Position numbers and translations under genes: made by a program | From: Mucidula mucida | Lineage: Eukaryota; Basidiomycota; Agaricomycetes; Agaricales; Physalacriaceae | DNA length: 29,614 bases | Assembly (NCBI GenBank): GCA_015501055.1 | Contig: JADNYV010000427.1 | Location: 1 to 29,614 of the forward strand | Reading direction: 5' to 3' | In this document: positions 1 through 10,300 of the stretch, in pieces | Numbering within the stretch: position 1 is the first letter of the stretch | Layout: each line of letters opens with the position of its first letter | The notes under the pieces: generated by a model | Database searches by the model: none | Told to the model about the DNA's origin: nothing | Seen by the model: the letters and a program-made list of their open reading frames with translations, nothing else

Positions 1-242
1 GTTCAGGGTCACCTTCGATTGCCCATGACCACTACTTGAATCACAAGCACATATCTCAGCGACTCGAGCGAGTTTCCATTCAGCACCCATCCAAAGAACA
101 GATTTATGGGTCCCACGTTGACACGAACCTGACGGCGCGCCTCTTGCGTTCGCCATTGCTCTCCCGCACAATATCGATGTCCAGCACAACATTTTACATC
201 GAGTACCACAACCGCAATTCAGAAGCACCGCGCCAACACGAG

Positions 243-1005
243 ATGACTGGTGTAATCAATCACGGCAAGGAGCTGGATGACGTTAGGCAGACAAAGGGGG
301 TTGACGACTCTGCAACCTCGTCCTCTCTTTCAGACGCCTCAATTACAAGAGCCTATCCAAAATTGTTGCACGCGCGCATTACGCGTACAAACACCACCAC
401 AGGACAGGCAGTCGCGAATGAGCGCCTTGAAGGTGTCATTTCCATATACACACAGGCTTCCTCCAACGTTAGCGACATCAAAGTTCATTGAGGACCAATG
501 CTCGCCAGGATTGTACGAGGTAGCGTTCGACCTCACGGTGAGGGGGATGTAACAGGACGGTCGGTGATTCCAAGTGCGACGACGACGGTGGCAGTAAATC
601 AGAGCATACCTTTTCTTCCAAACGGACGAGCTATTATTCCTGGCTATGTCAACAGCTCCACTATTTGACTGTGCCAATTGATCACGCTCGTTGTCTTCAC
701 GGCCTTTAATGGATCAGACTCTGCGTACGCATACATTCAGCATTTCAATCCCGCAAAGTCAATTAGAAACTGACCTTAGATCCAAATTCCATGACTCCGA
801 CGAATGCAGCTCTCTCGCTGCGTTCATCTGGAGGACAAATAACTCCCTAACGGCCCAGAGATACTGGATTGGTGGTCTGAAGAACCCAGCAGTATTCCGT
901 TCCATCATGTACCTCTTGTGCAGATTTCCCTCCAAGCTTCCCATCGACCATGAATCATGCCTTCACGTTCGTCTCTTTGCTCGGGATCAAATAGGACACC
1001 GATGA
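243..1005 (+). pseudogene. gene Y1, copy of Y with two in-frame stops
   Basis: Same structure as Y3: ATG at 243, intron 725-779, TGA at 1003-1005. In-frame TGA codons occur at 489-491 and 666-668, where Y3 has CGA, both explained by C-to-T at a CpG. Several small length differences occur before base 260 and look like end-of-contig errors. The 5' two thirds resemble Y2/Y4, while the end (from about 897) matches Y3, so the copy is a mosaic. Confidence 0.4.
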
Positions 1006-1140
1006 TTGAGTCCTCTGCACGATAGTTTATAAAGGACTTGGAACAGAGCCGCGCGTACGCCTAACCATTTGCATGTGCATCGCCTAGCAGAACGTCGCAG
1101 CCACATTTTTCCCATTCATATGTGCCCATACCTGTCATTA

Positions 1141-1384
1141 CTGTAGCGTTTCAACCGTAACTTCACAGCCTGTGACCCATTATGGTCTGAAGTTACAGCA
1201 AACAGCTTCACAGACCCTTAAATTGCCTTTTTTGGACAGTTCCGCTTATAGCGGGACCTGAAATTTCCTTATTTGGAGGCTCGTGCCTGACCAAAGTGGT
1301 CCGTGACCCGTTATGATGTATATATAGCTTCACTTCAAAGACCCCCGTGACCCGTTATGTGAATTTGCGGTCGAAACACTACAG
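1141..1384. mobile_element. 244-base MITE-like element, copy 1, with TA duplication
   Basis: Terminal inverted repeats of 17 bases: CTGTAGCGTTTCAACCG at the left end, and the right end reads CTGTAGTGTTTCGACCG in reverse complement. TA flanks both ends (1139-1140 and 1385-1386). The mirrored right arm has a single TA (4722-4723) and no insert. Inside, GTGACCC(A/G)TTATG occurs three times (1172, 1303, 1347), and GTAACTTCA/TGAAGTTAC forms a hairpin around the first. There is no coding capacity. A TA target fits Tc1/mariner-type transposition (established for that superfamily); the mobilising transposase is not in the window. Confidence 0.85.
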
Positions 1385-1435
1385 TATCTCCATCCGCTAT
1401 CCTCTTTGCGCTGTCAATGTCCCTCGCATTCCGGC

Positions 1436-1745
1436 ATGACTAGCCCTAAGCCTTGGAAACAAATTACACGGCGTTTCTTTCTGCTGGGGCACGCCAGTAG
1501 CAGCAGTCCTTGTCCCGAGAAAGCAGCGCACTCCATTGATTTCCTCGTCGTGGCCGAAAGTCGAATTCTGCCAGAGATCATGGCGGTTAAGGTCAAAGCT
1601 GTATGTACAATTTGGACTCGATCGCCATCACTTGTACCCGACTTCCATCTATGCTCCTCTCACTTTAATATTGCTACCGCCACCTCTAATCCTTCTTTTT
1701 ATCGAATTTCAGTCCTCCAGCTCTCTATTCCGCTGGCTTGTCTGA
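1436..1745 (+). other. short open frame with possible intron crossing the X arm border
   Basis: ATG at 1436 opens 55 codons (MTSPKPWKQITRR...), then a donor GTATGT at 1601 and an acceptor TTTCAG at 1712, after which the frame stops at 1743-1745. A TATAAA lies at 1028-1033 with the MITE between. The first exon is conserved in all four X arms, but the acceptor lies in the loop, so right arms cannot use it. Function unknown; it may be chance or a truncated gene. Confidence 0.2.
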
Positions 1746-2007
1746 TGGGTCTTGTGTTCAACTTACAGTCGGCGCTATGCTTTGAGCTTTCGAAAAATGC
1801 ATAAATCGGATGGAGCAGCATTGCATGCTTCCTTACAGACAACTTTCCTGCCCCTTGGAAATTCTGTTAAAGCTCGCGCGGAAATACGAACATTGTCGTA
1901 TGCCAAAAGCCAAGTACTGCTTTAAACATCTGGCTCCCAGTTGATCAGCCCGACTGATTTGTCGTAAACTTCACACTGCCGCGTTGGCGTACAAGCGCGT
2001 CACATAC

Positions 2008-2546
2008 ATGAACAAGATGGTCGACGACTCTGGCTCAGGCGCGCAGGCCGACACGTCCTAATCGTAAGTTGCATACTACCGAGTTGCATACTACCCAAAT
2101 CATCATCATTCACAGTTGAGACCGGTTGGTTCTACCTTGGCCAAGGCGCATTCAACAACATGAACGTCGCTCCTACCGGCGTTATCGTCAGCGCCCTGTA
2201 AAGCAACTCCCTTTGAGACGTCGCGTCCTGGGAACTCGTCTAGAACGACGCAGGCTCCCAAAACCCAAGGACTACTCCCTTGGCGCGGTCCCCAAAAATT
2301 CAGACTGCGCCGTTATTCAGCACCAATCCACAGTGGGGTACTCCAAGGTCCCACACAGACTTACGGTCTGTAGGCAATTTGCTGCCTAGTGATGCTACCT
2401 TCAAAGTCTGGGACGACACTAGTGGTAGGGCAACCAATGGTGGCTCGGTGTGGCAGGCGCTTGGTATAATATTTCAAGGGGCGCGTGATTCCGATGCCGT
2501 CTCATTCTCAGCCGCCGCAGGATTCGTGTTTGCATTTAAACCCTGA
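2008..2546 (+). pseudogene. degenerate unrecognised gene in loop X1
   Basis: An ATG at 2008 starts a short frame closed by a TAA just before a GTAAGT donor at about 2062, with an acceptor CACAG at about 2117. From there one reading frame runs to TGA at 2544-2546 but is cut by TAA (2199-2201), TGA (2214-2216) and TAG (2241-2243). The composition is Gly/Ala/Ser/Asn-rich (GWFYLGQGAFNN, SWELV.NDAGSQ, FKVWDDTSGR). I do not recognise the family. The same stops occur in X2, so the decay is older than the duplication. Confidence 0.4.
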
Positions 2547-3451
2547 CAAAGTCCTTGAGATCATTTTGTCCAGTACGACCGAGGTAAGGAATGTTTCCTT
2601 GTGACTAGTAATATGTTTGATCTCTGATGATGGTTTCAAAGGGCGAGGCTACCTGATCTGAGTCTCCTGTATAATAGAAGTATCGAGCAATTGGATGCAG
2701 AGCCTCTTGCGAGATATGCGAGGGTCTGCGTTCTCGCTGTCGATTTGTCCTGTTTCCCAATATACAATGGCTAACAATTGAGATAGTTCCCTGTTATCAC
2801 TGGAACTTGCGGGATCATCGTCACAGCTCTGGTCTGTAGATATCCAGAGAGCGTTGTTCAAGGAACAAATCAGAGAAGATTTCTTAACAGGCTCAGGCTC
2901 AGAATCGATGAAGATCGGGATTACTCAGGACTTCCGTCTCTGTCTCAGCCATCATCCTCTTCAATGTCCAGAACGCGCTTCCGCTTCCCGACTCCATGGA
3001 GAATGAGCGCTACCGCTTAATGCTTGCTGATGTCCGAGTTGGTTTTGTACAGGGCGCTTACTTCAATTTCTGTGTGAGTGCAAGACTTCTGCTGCTTCTT
3101 CAAGATGTGGTAACCAATGAGTATGTCCGAGCGGCGAGGTGTGGTCCGGTTATTATTTTACTCCAACCACTCTCTTGACAGCTCTCTTGCCTTTTGACAG
3201 CACCGGCCACCTGGTAGCAGATGGCAAGCATTGACAGAAATAACATAGATACCCGGCAAATAGGTCTGAAACAGCAGAATATGAACGCTAGTGCAATGTG
3301 CCATATGATTGAAGTGCAACAGGTCGACATTTCTTGTAAAGGACTCTGTTCCACGATATTGATAGTGCAATTTTCTCGGCAATATCTCATCCATTGGTTC
3401 GAGCCAGTAATACTTATATCAACACAGCTCTAAGCTGACGGACTCCGAACA
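2547..3451. other. loop X1 stretch without a recognisable gene
   Basis: Contains only short open frames on both strands. A basic patch (KRKRVLDIEEDD, minus strand, about 2950-2985) lies in a frame with stops. I see no terminal repeats or promoter I would defend. Confidence 0.4.
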
Positions 3452-4423
3452 ATGTCTTCACCCACTCACGCGACACCGACTTCTGGCGTTTTCGGAAGGC
3501 GATCTTGGCATGCAGTCGCTTCCACCGCCTGTGGCAATCCCTTCGTGCTCGCGCCATGAAACCAGCACAGATGCCAGGATAGTTCCCGGACACAGAGGAT
3601 ATGAAGGTGCTGCGCCTGGTGTATTCTTACTCACTTGACTAAAACTTATATCTCTCTCACCAGGGAACGTGAGCGTTACAGTCACTAGTAGTCAGTAGCA
3701 AGGCTTCTGACCACAGCACTATGCAGCAGCGATGTCGGCGAACGTGAGGCTCCGCCGGTATCATTCAGGATTGATATATTGTCTGGGTTTAACCAAGTGT
3801 CGTCTGAATATAATCGCGAGGTGAATGCACCGCCGCCATCGGTACAACTCATACAAGTAGTGTGGAAGACGTTCTTATGATTTTACTGCAGGCCGCATCT
3901 GTGATCGAGGGCTCTGACGAAGACAAAGTTCTGTCCCAATACCAGCACTTGAAGGAGGAGTGGGAAGATACCAGAAATGTATGCCTTGGCCCTTAGGTCC
4001 TCTCTCCACTTTTCCAAAGCTAAATCTTTTCCAAAGAGCTAAGGCAATGTGAAATTCACAGCTCAGCCTCAGAATGAGGCCAAAAACCCATGGAAAACAT
4101 GCCTTGACCATCTGGTGAAGCGTGACAAGACCAAATGCAATGCTTGGGGTGAAGACGTTGATACCATTCTCATCTTTGTCTGTATCCTTCATCCTTGGGT
4201 ACAAGTGTTTTCTGATTAGATTGTAGGCGGGTTTGTTTTCCGCGGTGGTCACGCATTTACGATTCATTCCTATAAATGGCTTGAGGCCGATCCAGGCGAT
4301 ACCACAAATATGATACTACAGCACCTTTCTGGACAGCTGGCCGGCACTCAGAGACTGGAATATGTGCCAGCTCTGTTTACGATCACTTCATCCGTGCGCC
4401 GTATTGATGGAAAGGAGGATTAG
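3452..4423 (+). pseudogene. truncated DUF6535-domain gene, copy in loop X1
   Basis: Same exons as in X2 (see 18589-19561) but with a one-base loss at about 4250 (GTCACGCA where X2 has GTCACCGCA) inside the diagnostic AGLFSAVVTAF segment, plus two other one-base differences upstream. These look like sequence errors near the contig start. The gene is cut by the right X arm at about 4404 in both copies. Confidence 0.6.
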
Positions 4424-4721
4424 AGGTGGCGGTAGCAATATTAAAGTGAGAGGAGCATAGATGGAAGTCGGGTACAAGTGATGGCGATCAAGTCCGAATC
4501 GTACATACAGCTTTGACCTTAACCGCCATGATCTCTGGCAGAATTCGATTTTCGGCCACGACGAGGAAATCAATGGAGTGCGCTGCTTTCTTGGGACAAG
4601 GACTGCTGCTACTGGCGTGCCCAGCAGAAAGAAACGCCGTGTAATTTGTTTCCAAGGCTTAGGGCTAGTCATGCCGGAATGCGAGGGACATTGACAGCGC
4701 AAAGAGGATAGCGGATGGAGA

Positions 4722-4723
4722 TA
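4722..4723. other. empty target site of the MITE in the right X1 arm
   Basis: The mirror sequence of 1130-1395 reads straight through one TA here. This gives the pre-insertion state and fixes the element ends exactly. Confidence 0.88.
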
Positions 4724-4865
4724 ATGACAGGTATGGGCACATATGAATGGGCAAAATGTGGCTGCGACGTTCTGCTAGGCGATGCACATGCAAATGGTTA
4801 GGCATACGCGCGGCTCTGTTCCAAGTCCTTTATAAACTATCGTGCAGAGGACTCAATCATCAGTG

Positions 4866-5619
4866 TCATATTTGATTCCGAGCAAAGAGACAAACGTGAA
4901 GGCATGATTCATGGTCGATGGGAAGCTTGGAGGGAAATCTGCGCAAGAGGTACACAATGGATCAGAATACTGCTGGGTTCTTCAGACCACCAATCCAGTA
5001 TCTCTGGGCCGTTAGGGAGTTATTTGTCCTCCAGATGAACGCAGCGAGAGAGCTGCATTCGTCGGAGTCATGGAATTTGGATCTAAGGTCAGTTTCTAAT
5101 TGACTTTGCGGGATTGAAATGCTGAATGTATGCGTACGCAGAGTCTGATCCATTAAAGGCCGTGAAGACAACGAGCGTGATCAATTGGCACAGTCAAATA
5201 GTGGAGCTGTTGACATAGCCAGGAATAATAGCTCGTCCGTTTGGAAGAAAAGGTATGCTCTGATTTACTGCCACCGTCGTCGTCGCACTTGGAATCACCG
5301 ACCGTCCTGTTACATCCCCCTCACCGTGAGGTCGAACGCTACCTCGTACAATCCTGGCGAGCATTGGTCCTCAATGAACTTTGATGTCGCTAACGTTGGA
5401 GGAAGCCTGTGTGTATATGGAAATGACACCTTCAAGGCGCTCATTCGCGACTGCCTGTCCTGTGGTGGTGTTTGTACGCGTAATGCGCGCGTGCAACAAT
5501 TTTGGATAGGCTCTTGTAATTGAGGCGTCTGAAAGAGAGCACGAGGTTGCAGAGTTGTCAACCCCCTTTGTCTGCCTAACGTCATCCAGCTCCTTGCCGT
5601 GATTGATTACACCAGTCAT
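4866..5619 (-). pseudogene. gene Y2, copy of Y with three in-frame stops
   Basis: Mirror copy in the right X1 arm: ATG at 5619, exon 1 to 5138, intron 5137-5083, exon 2 from 5082. Stops at 5373-5371, 5196-5194 and 4964-4962; the first two are shared with Y1, the third (Phe-stop in place of Phe-Arg) with Y4 only. The frame would otherwise end at 4868-4866. It lies downstream of kinase A on the same strand. Confidence 0.4.
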
Positions 5620-5867
5620 CTCGTTGGTTGGCGCGGTGCTTCTGAATCGCGGTTGTGGTACTCAATGTAAAATGGTTGTGCTGGACATCGATATTGGTGC
5701 GGGAGAGCAATGGCGAACGCAAGAGGCGCGCCGTCAGGTTCATGTCGAACGTGGGACCCATAAATCTGTTCTTTGGATGGGTGCTGAATGGAAACTCGCT
5801 CGAGTCGCTCGAGATATGTGCTTGTGATTCAAGTAGTGGTCATGGGCAATCGAAGGTGACCCTGAAC

Positions 5868-6980
5868 AAAGACCACTGCTCCGAAATGGACAAAGACAAA
5901 TGACTTGGGGCGCTGCCGATACTGCTCATGCTTTGCTGATTCTGACTTTCTGAGGTGGTAGGAGATGTTGGTGCTATAGTCGAGCGCTCCGTTTTGTACG
6001 TGGCATTTCCAGAGGTGGGTCCGGAAGACTTACCTTTTTGGACAGATTGCATAAAGTGGATGCGCGTAGATGTGGGATGTTTGGACACTGTCTTGCTTTA
6101 CGAGGGGTATGCCCTCGTTATAATGGATAGAACAACCCACTGGTGAGAATTTGAATCCGCCCTATTGTTGATTCGAGCCTCAATTTGTATCAGGCGAATA
6201 TTTACCGCGATTGACTGTATGTTCTTCTTTTGCGGTCACGTTGTAACCACCTGCGCCACACTCTGTCCTTCCGAATAAATTCACAAGGCGAGTACGAAGG
6301 GCTCGTCCAGTAAATCTTCAAGCTGGTCATTGTACTCGTCGTTCGTGAAGCCAAATAGTGGTCTTAGTATGTTGGCTTCAACTTCCCTCTGACATGTGCT
6401 TTACAGCTTCGACGGAACGATATCGAATGCATGCGCCTTGGGCTAGCTGTGACTACTGATTATAACGGCCGAAATAAGAATTTTTTGATTCCCTTGAAGG
6501 GTGTTGGCAGACTGGTCCCGGTGTGGCGCAATGACCAATTTCCCGACAGTTCAGTCCAGTCTCACCTGTCTCCTCAAAGTAAACCAATGACTAAGAGATC
6601 TGGGGTTCTGCAAGCGAGGCGGCAGACATCAGACTTGGGGGTTCCCCTCAGGTTTTTATATCTTCGGCTCGGAATCGAGTGCACCTTTACTAGTAATCTA
6701 CCTGGGCTGCGTCGAGTCCCTCGCAGCGGACGTTCTTGTCAGAACGGAAAGAATGGATGACGAACGTCATGTACTGCCTTCGCGATGCGTTGCTTGTCGC
6801 CGGCCCAGAATGGCGCTTCGAGTTGTGCGCCATCGCCGCTGTATTCTGAGATCAATCTTGTCTTCGCCAACGAACAATTGATGAACAAACGACAATTTGA
6901 ATACTTTGAACAACGCTGCTTGGATCCTATCTACATGTATAGCTACCAGCGAATCTCTAAGATATCCGACTAAAACATAT
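5868..6980. other. 3' flank of kinase A: no resolved gene, lacks the 842-base segment
   Basis: Holds the mirror of the exon chain seen at 14685-15138 (here minus strand, up to about 6313). The 842-base segment of B and C is absent, with the junction between 6395 and 6396. A TATA-like TTTTTATA lies at 6653-6660 (minus-strand promoter sense). Open frames of about 110 codons on the plus strand have no recognisable product. Confidence 0.5.
6395..6396. other. junction where the 842-base segment is missing in the A flank
   Basis: Reads CTCTGACAT|GTGCTTTAC. In the C flank, CTCTGACAT continues at 21526 into other sequence and GTGCTTTAC resumes at 22368. Confidence 0.85.
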
Positions 6981-9855
6981 TTACGACTCATCCGACTCAT
7001 CTAGTTTGAGCCTCTTGGACTCAGGCTCCTTGTCTTCCGCGGGTCGCGAATTAAACGACCGCGCGCCCATACCCTCCAATCGCTCGTTCATGTGCTTCAG
7101 ACTGATAGTTTTCAGCCTCTTTGTGCCATTCTCCACTTTGGCAGAAAGGAGAATATTTTCGTGAAAGTCGTATGTGATGGGGTGAGAAGTCACTTCCTCC
7201 AAGCGACGTTTCGCCTTGCGACTAGAAGCATCTTCCGTCACTGGAGGAGAGCGTTGTGCGGGAAGCGGGATGAGACTGGCGTGATGACGCAGAGTCTCGT
7301 ATAGCCACCTCGGATTGGCACGGCGTTCCAGCCTTGCTTTGTAGATCTCCACAGGATGATCCGCAACTGCGTCACCACCTGCGGCGAGGCGAGCCTCATA
7401 TCTGCTGGTGACTGACGATGACGGCTGCTTGTATCGAACGACCAGAACTCCAGCTAGGTCCGCCAACAAGTCGTTGAATCCCGGTACATTGAATTTTGCG
7501 AGGTCACAGGAATCCTCAGCGCAAATGGGCAACTCCAGGGTCTTCTGGTGGCCGCCAGTCTGTCGGCCAAAGGCGTCGACTGTGTGGTGGTCGAATAGCA
7601 ACAGAAGCCTATCGTAAAGATCATTGGATGGCATATCGTGCTTCAGGTATCGCAGCGCGACATAGACCAGGACCCAAAACGCAGACTCCCTATCGTCGTC
7701 TAGAGTGTGAACAACGGATTGCTTGTCTTTCCCGCCTTGCAGGAGGTTGATTGACATGAATTGCCAAGTGCCCTAACGAATATATTAGAGAGGAGCACAA
7801 GTAGACCTATGTGGATACATACCGTGCGTCCTGGGCGATGAGTATGTCCTTCAAAGTCCAAAACTAGGCAGAGGTCCCAGTCGATAACAAGTCCTTCGTG
7901 CGTGGGAGTAATCATGATATTTCCGCTACTGATGTCTCGATGTAGGATACGAGCTAAATCGAAAGCACATTGGGCAGCTGAGAAATAATAAACATCGAGA
8001 AAGTCAGAGGGCGATGATGAGCATACCTTCCATGGCGTCGGCAATACAATTGACTAAGACTTTACAATTCCCGAAAGCGCTGAGATCGCGGGCGATGGTG
8101 TCGAGGAAGAGGCGGTGGCATTGAAGAGGGTTTTCCAGGCGGAAGTATTTGCGGATAGTGGGAGGATACGCCGAACTGAGCTGTAAATGCGGTTCGTGCG
8201 TCTTTGTTCGCATGCCCTCGACATCACCACCAACGACCATCGTAGCAACATGCGGGACCTTTTTCTCCGCAAGAATATCGTAGATCTCTGCCTCGGGTCG
8301 CGTGCGGAGTGACTCCTCACGCCAATAATCCTTCATGAAAAGGAGACTATCGTGCTTGGATTTCTTCGACTGCTGACAATCTTTGCCAGGATTCGAGGTA
8401 AAGGCACAATCGTACGCTAAAGAGCGCCGCGTCGAGCGCGAGAATGGGGAGATGCACGTATCCTCGAAAACAGGTGCAGGAACAATGAAGGACCGCTCGG
8501 CGCTGTTGCCAAATTTGACAGTCATGCGCAGGAAGCGGTCTTCCGGGAGCGTTACGCCCATTGCTTCAGTGCACGACCTCATCTGCGCGTTGCAATGCCA
8601 CATGTCTCTGTCGTACTTCTTGAACTGCACCAGGGCAGCCTCGGCGTCTGGATCGGTGGGAGGTACCTCGACCACTGTGGGATCGTAACCACGCTGCTCA
8701 GCAGTGAGCTGCGAGAACCGGAGGTAGAACTTGAACAAGGTTTTTTCTCCGTCGGTCTCCTGGTATTTGATGCGCCGAGAGACAACAGCGCCGCGACGGT
8801 CCCAGAAAATCAACCTCGCAAATCTGCCGAAGACCACCACACTCATAAAATGCTTGCGGTAGGACAAGAACATGGTGATGCCGGCGTACGAGGCGATCTG
8901 GCCGCGGGTTTCCTTGCCATGCACCAATTTACTCTCGCCAGGCCAGTCGTTCGCCGTGATGGGGACGTCAAGAACGGCAGATTCAGCCGACGAGGAAACC
9001 GCAGCACCGGTAGAGATGCTAGGTGAAGAATAGCCGGAGGAGGGTTGGCTGAGGGGAGGGGCGCCGGCAGCAGCATCAGCAAAAGAGTCATAGTTGACAT
9101 TGTCCTCCTCCACCTCACTGACAGTATCGCTGTTTCCAATTGGTGCGCCGGCAGTGGTTGTCTCAGGTGGGTCCACAAACGGATCGTCGGAGGCAGAAGG
9201 CTTGAATTCGACGTTGGTTTCCATCAAGCGATGAACAGTGGCGTTCTTGGCGGGCAGATTATCCTCTGTATAATGTCCCATGTCAACGGCAAGGTTTCGA
9301 CACTCTCCGTCGGGTTTCCGATATTCGCCAAACTTGGTCACGATAACGTTGGCGCCATTCGCTTCCTCCTTCTTTTCAATCGGCCAGCCTTGAAGAGCGG
9401 CTGTCTACAAAGCAGTCAGTACAACATTGATGTCGCGAAAAGAATAAAACACGTACAAAAGCACCATACATTGCTTTCTCGGGCTTTTTACAGGCCATGC
9501 TGTGTAGGTCTCTGAGGCGTTCCTCTGGAATGGATTTGGTTCGGTAGGCGGCTGGCGTATCGGCGTTCCACGGCAAAAATGTTTGCATAAACTCCTCTGG
9601 GTCCATTCCGACAAGGTAATGGCCTTGAGTCTCTTCGGCAACTCTGATATACTGTTGCTTCATAATGCGCCTCTCGTCGTCGACTGAGAAGCGGTCTGTA
9701 CCAGCAACTTTCCTGACAACTGGTGTTTGGTTCTGGGCGTTGGCGTCGTTCCAGGTATGAGTCTGGGGTGGTGTCGTTGGATTCGCAGGCGAAGGAGTAG
9801 TGTCGGCGGTGTCGGGAGTCCGCGGCGCGGTATTGCTATCGACGATATCTGCCAT
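6981..9855 (-). CDS. FunK1-type fungal protein kinase, copy A (907 aa, 4 exons)
   Basis: Predicted serine/threonine-type kinase of the FunK1 family (Pfam Pkinase_fungal), expanded in Agaricomycetes; substrates are unknown. Exons are 9855-9457, 9404-8027, 7977-7823 and 7772-6981, with GT-AG introns of 52, 49 and 50 bases; the joined frame is 907 codons plus TAA. Visible motifs match copy B: VEFK (about 201), RGQIASY (300-306), KDYW (Lys 491), Glu 506 in the helix C position, HRDISSGN (605-612), DWD in place of DFG (625-627) and GTWQFMS (645-651). A Ser/Ala/Pro-rich linker lies at about 214-274. Basic clusters near the C-terminus (KAKRR, ESKRLKL) could be nuclear signals. It carries the A/D version of the C-lobe patch, three codons shorter than B/C. 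It diverges from copy B with a mirrored promoter; gene Y2 follows on the same strand. Confidence 0.9.
7333..7536 (-). other. divergent C-lobe patch, version A/D, in kinase A exon 4
   Basis: A block of about 205 bases, between GHQKTL and the Ala-Arg-Leu-Glu-Arg-Arg segment, differs strongly from copies B and C at base and protein level (for example LELPICAEDSC against LVLPYCADDSC). Sequence on both sides is almost identical among copies. It is three codons shorter than the other version. Confidence 0.85.
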
Positions 9856-10061
9856 TGTGAAAATCAGAATTGAGTGATAGTGGTGGGGAAAGGTGAAAGT
9901 AGGCAGCCACGAGATGGCCTTTATAGCACCGACAACCCATTGTCCCGTGACTTACCAAGCAAGAAATGTGGACGGGATTCCCAAAGAGGCAATAGGGAAT
10001 TGGCGAACAATGGGAATGTGGTGGTTCTTTGTTAAGAGCTAACGAGTAACGTGATCGAGGT
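9856..10061 (-). promoter_or_regulatory. promoter of kinase A, mirror image of the kinase B promoter
   Basis: A TATA box (TTTATA on the plus strand, 9920-9925) lies 65 bases upstream of the ATG. A CCAAT motif in reverse is also present. The region is the exact mirror of 10095-10300, so the two divergent genes should be driven by identical core promoters. Confidence 0.7.
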
Positions 10062-10094
10062 CATGATCGGCAGCTCGGCGACACGATCAAGGCG
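10062..10094 (+). other. 33-base asymmetric spacer at kinase A/B palindrome centre
   Basis: The left arm ends with GTGATCGAGGT at 10061 and the right arm begins with its reverse complement at 10095. The 33 bases between them (beginning CATGATCGGC, ending CAAGGCG) are not palindromic and so mark orientation. The same 33 bases occur in reverse complement at 26044-26076. Confidence 0.95.
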
Positions 10095-10300
10095 ACCTCG
10101 ATCACGTTACTCGTTAGCTCTTAACAAAGAACCACCACATTCCCATTGTTCGCCAATTCCCTATTGCCTCTTTGGGAATCCCGTCCACATTTCTTGCTTG
10201 GTAAGTCACGGGACAATGGGTTGTCGGTGCTATAAAGGCCATCTCGTGGCTGCCTACTTTCACCTTTCCCCACCACTATCACTCAATTCTGATTTTCACA
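10095..10300 (+). promoter_or_regulatory. promoter of kinase B
   Basis: TATAAA at 10231-10236, 65 bases before the ATG; CCAAT at 10153-10157. The arm starts directly at the 33-base spacer, so the promoter cannot extend further as unique DNA. Confidence 0.7.

Larger units (their letters stand above)
1706..4403. other. loop X1: single-copy segment between tail-to-tail arms
   Basis: The arms 1-1705 and 4404-5867 are inverted copies; the 2.7 kb between them is not palindromic. It holds a degenerate gene (2008-2546), a stretch without a recognisable gene, and a truncated DUF6535 gene that runs into the right arm. Arm homology fades over about 10 bases near 1705 and 4404, and I see no target duplication there. 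Confidence 0.85.

Noticed and set aside
4918..5523. Plus-strand open frames in the right X arm (61 and 112 codons) and their mirror copies
   Set aside because: They are antisense to gene Y and their frames do not survive the shared intron, whereas the Y frame does. Neither strand is proven.
8383..9515. Open frames of 100-190 codons on the strand opposite the kinase exons (all four copies)
   Set aside because: They lie wholly within kinase exon 2 in antisense, follow its codon structure and resemble nothing; the kinase frame has clear family motifs and splice sites.
10062..10094. Spacer as leftover sequencing adapter
   Set aside because: The 33 bases bear no resemblance to adapter sequence known to me, and the arms on both sides differ from each other further out.
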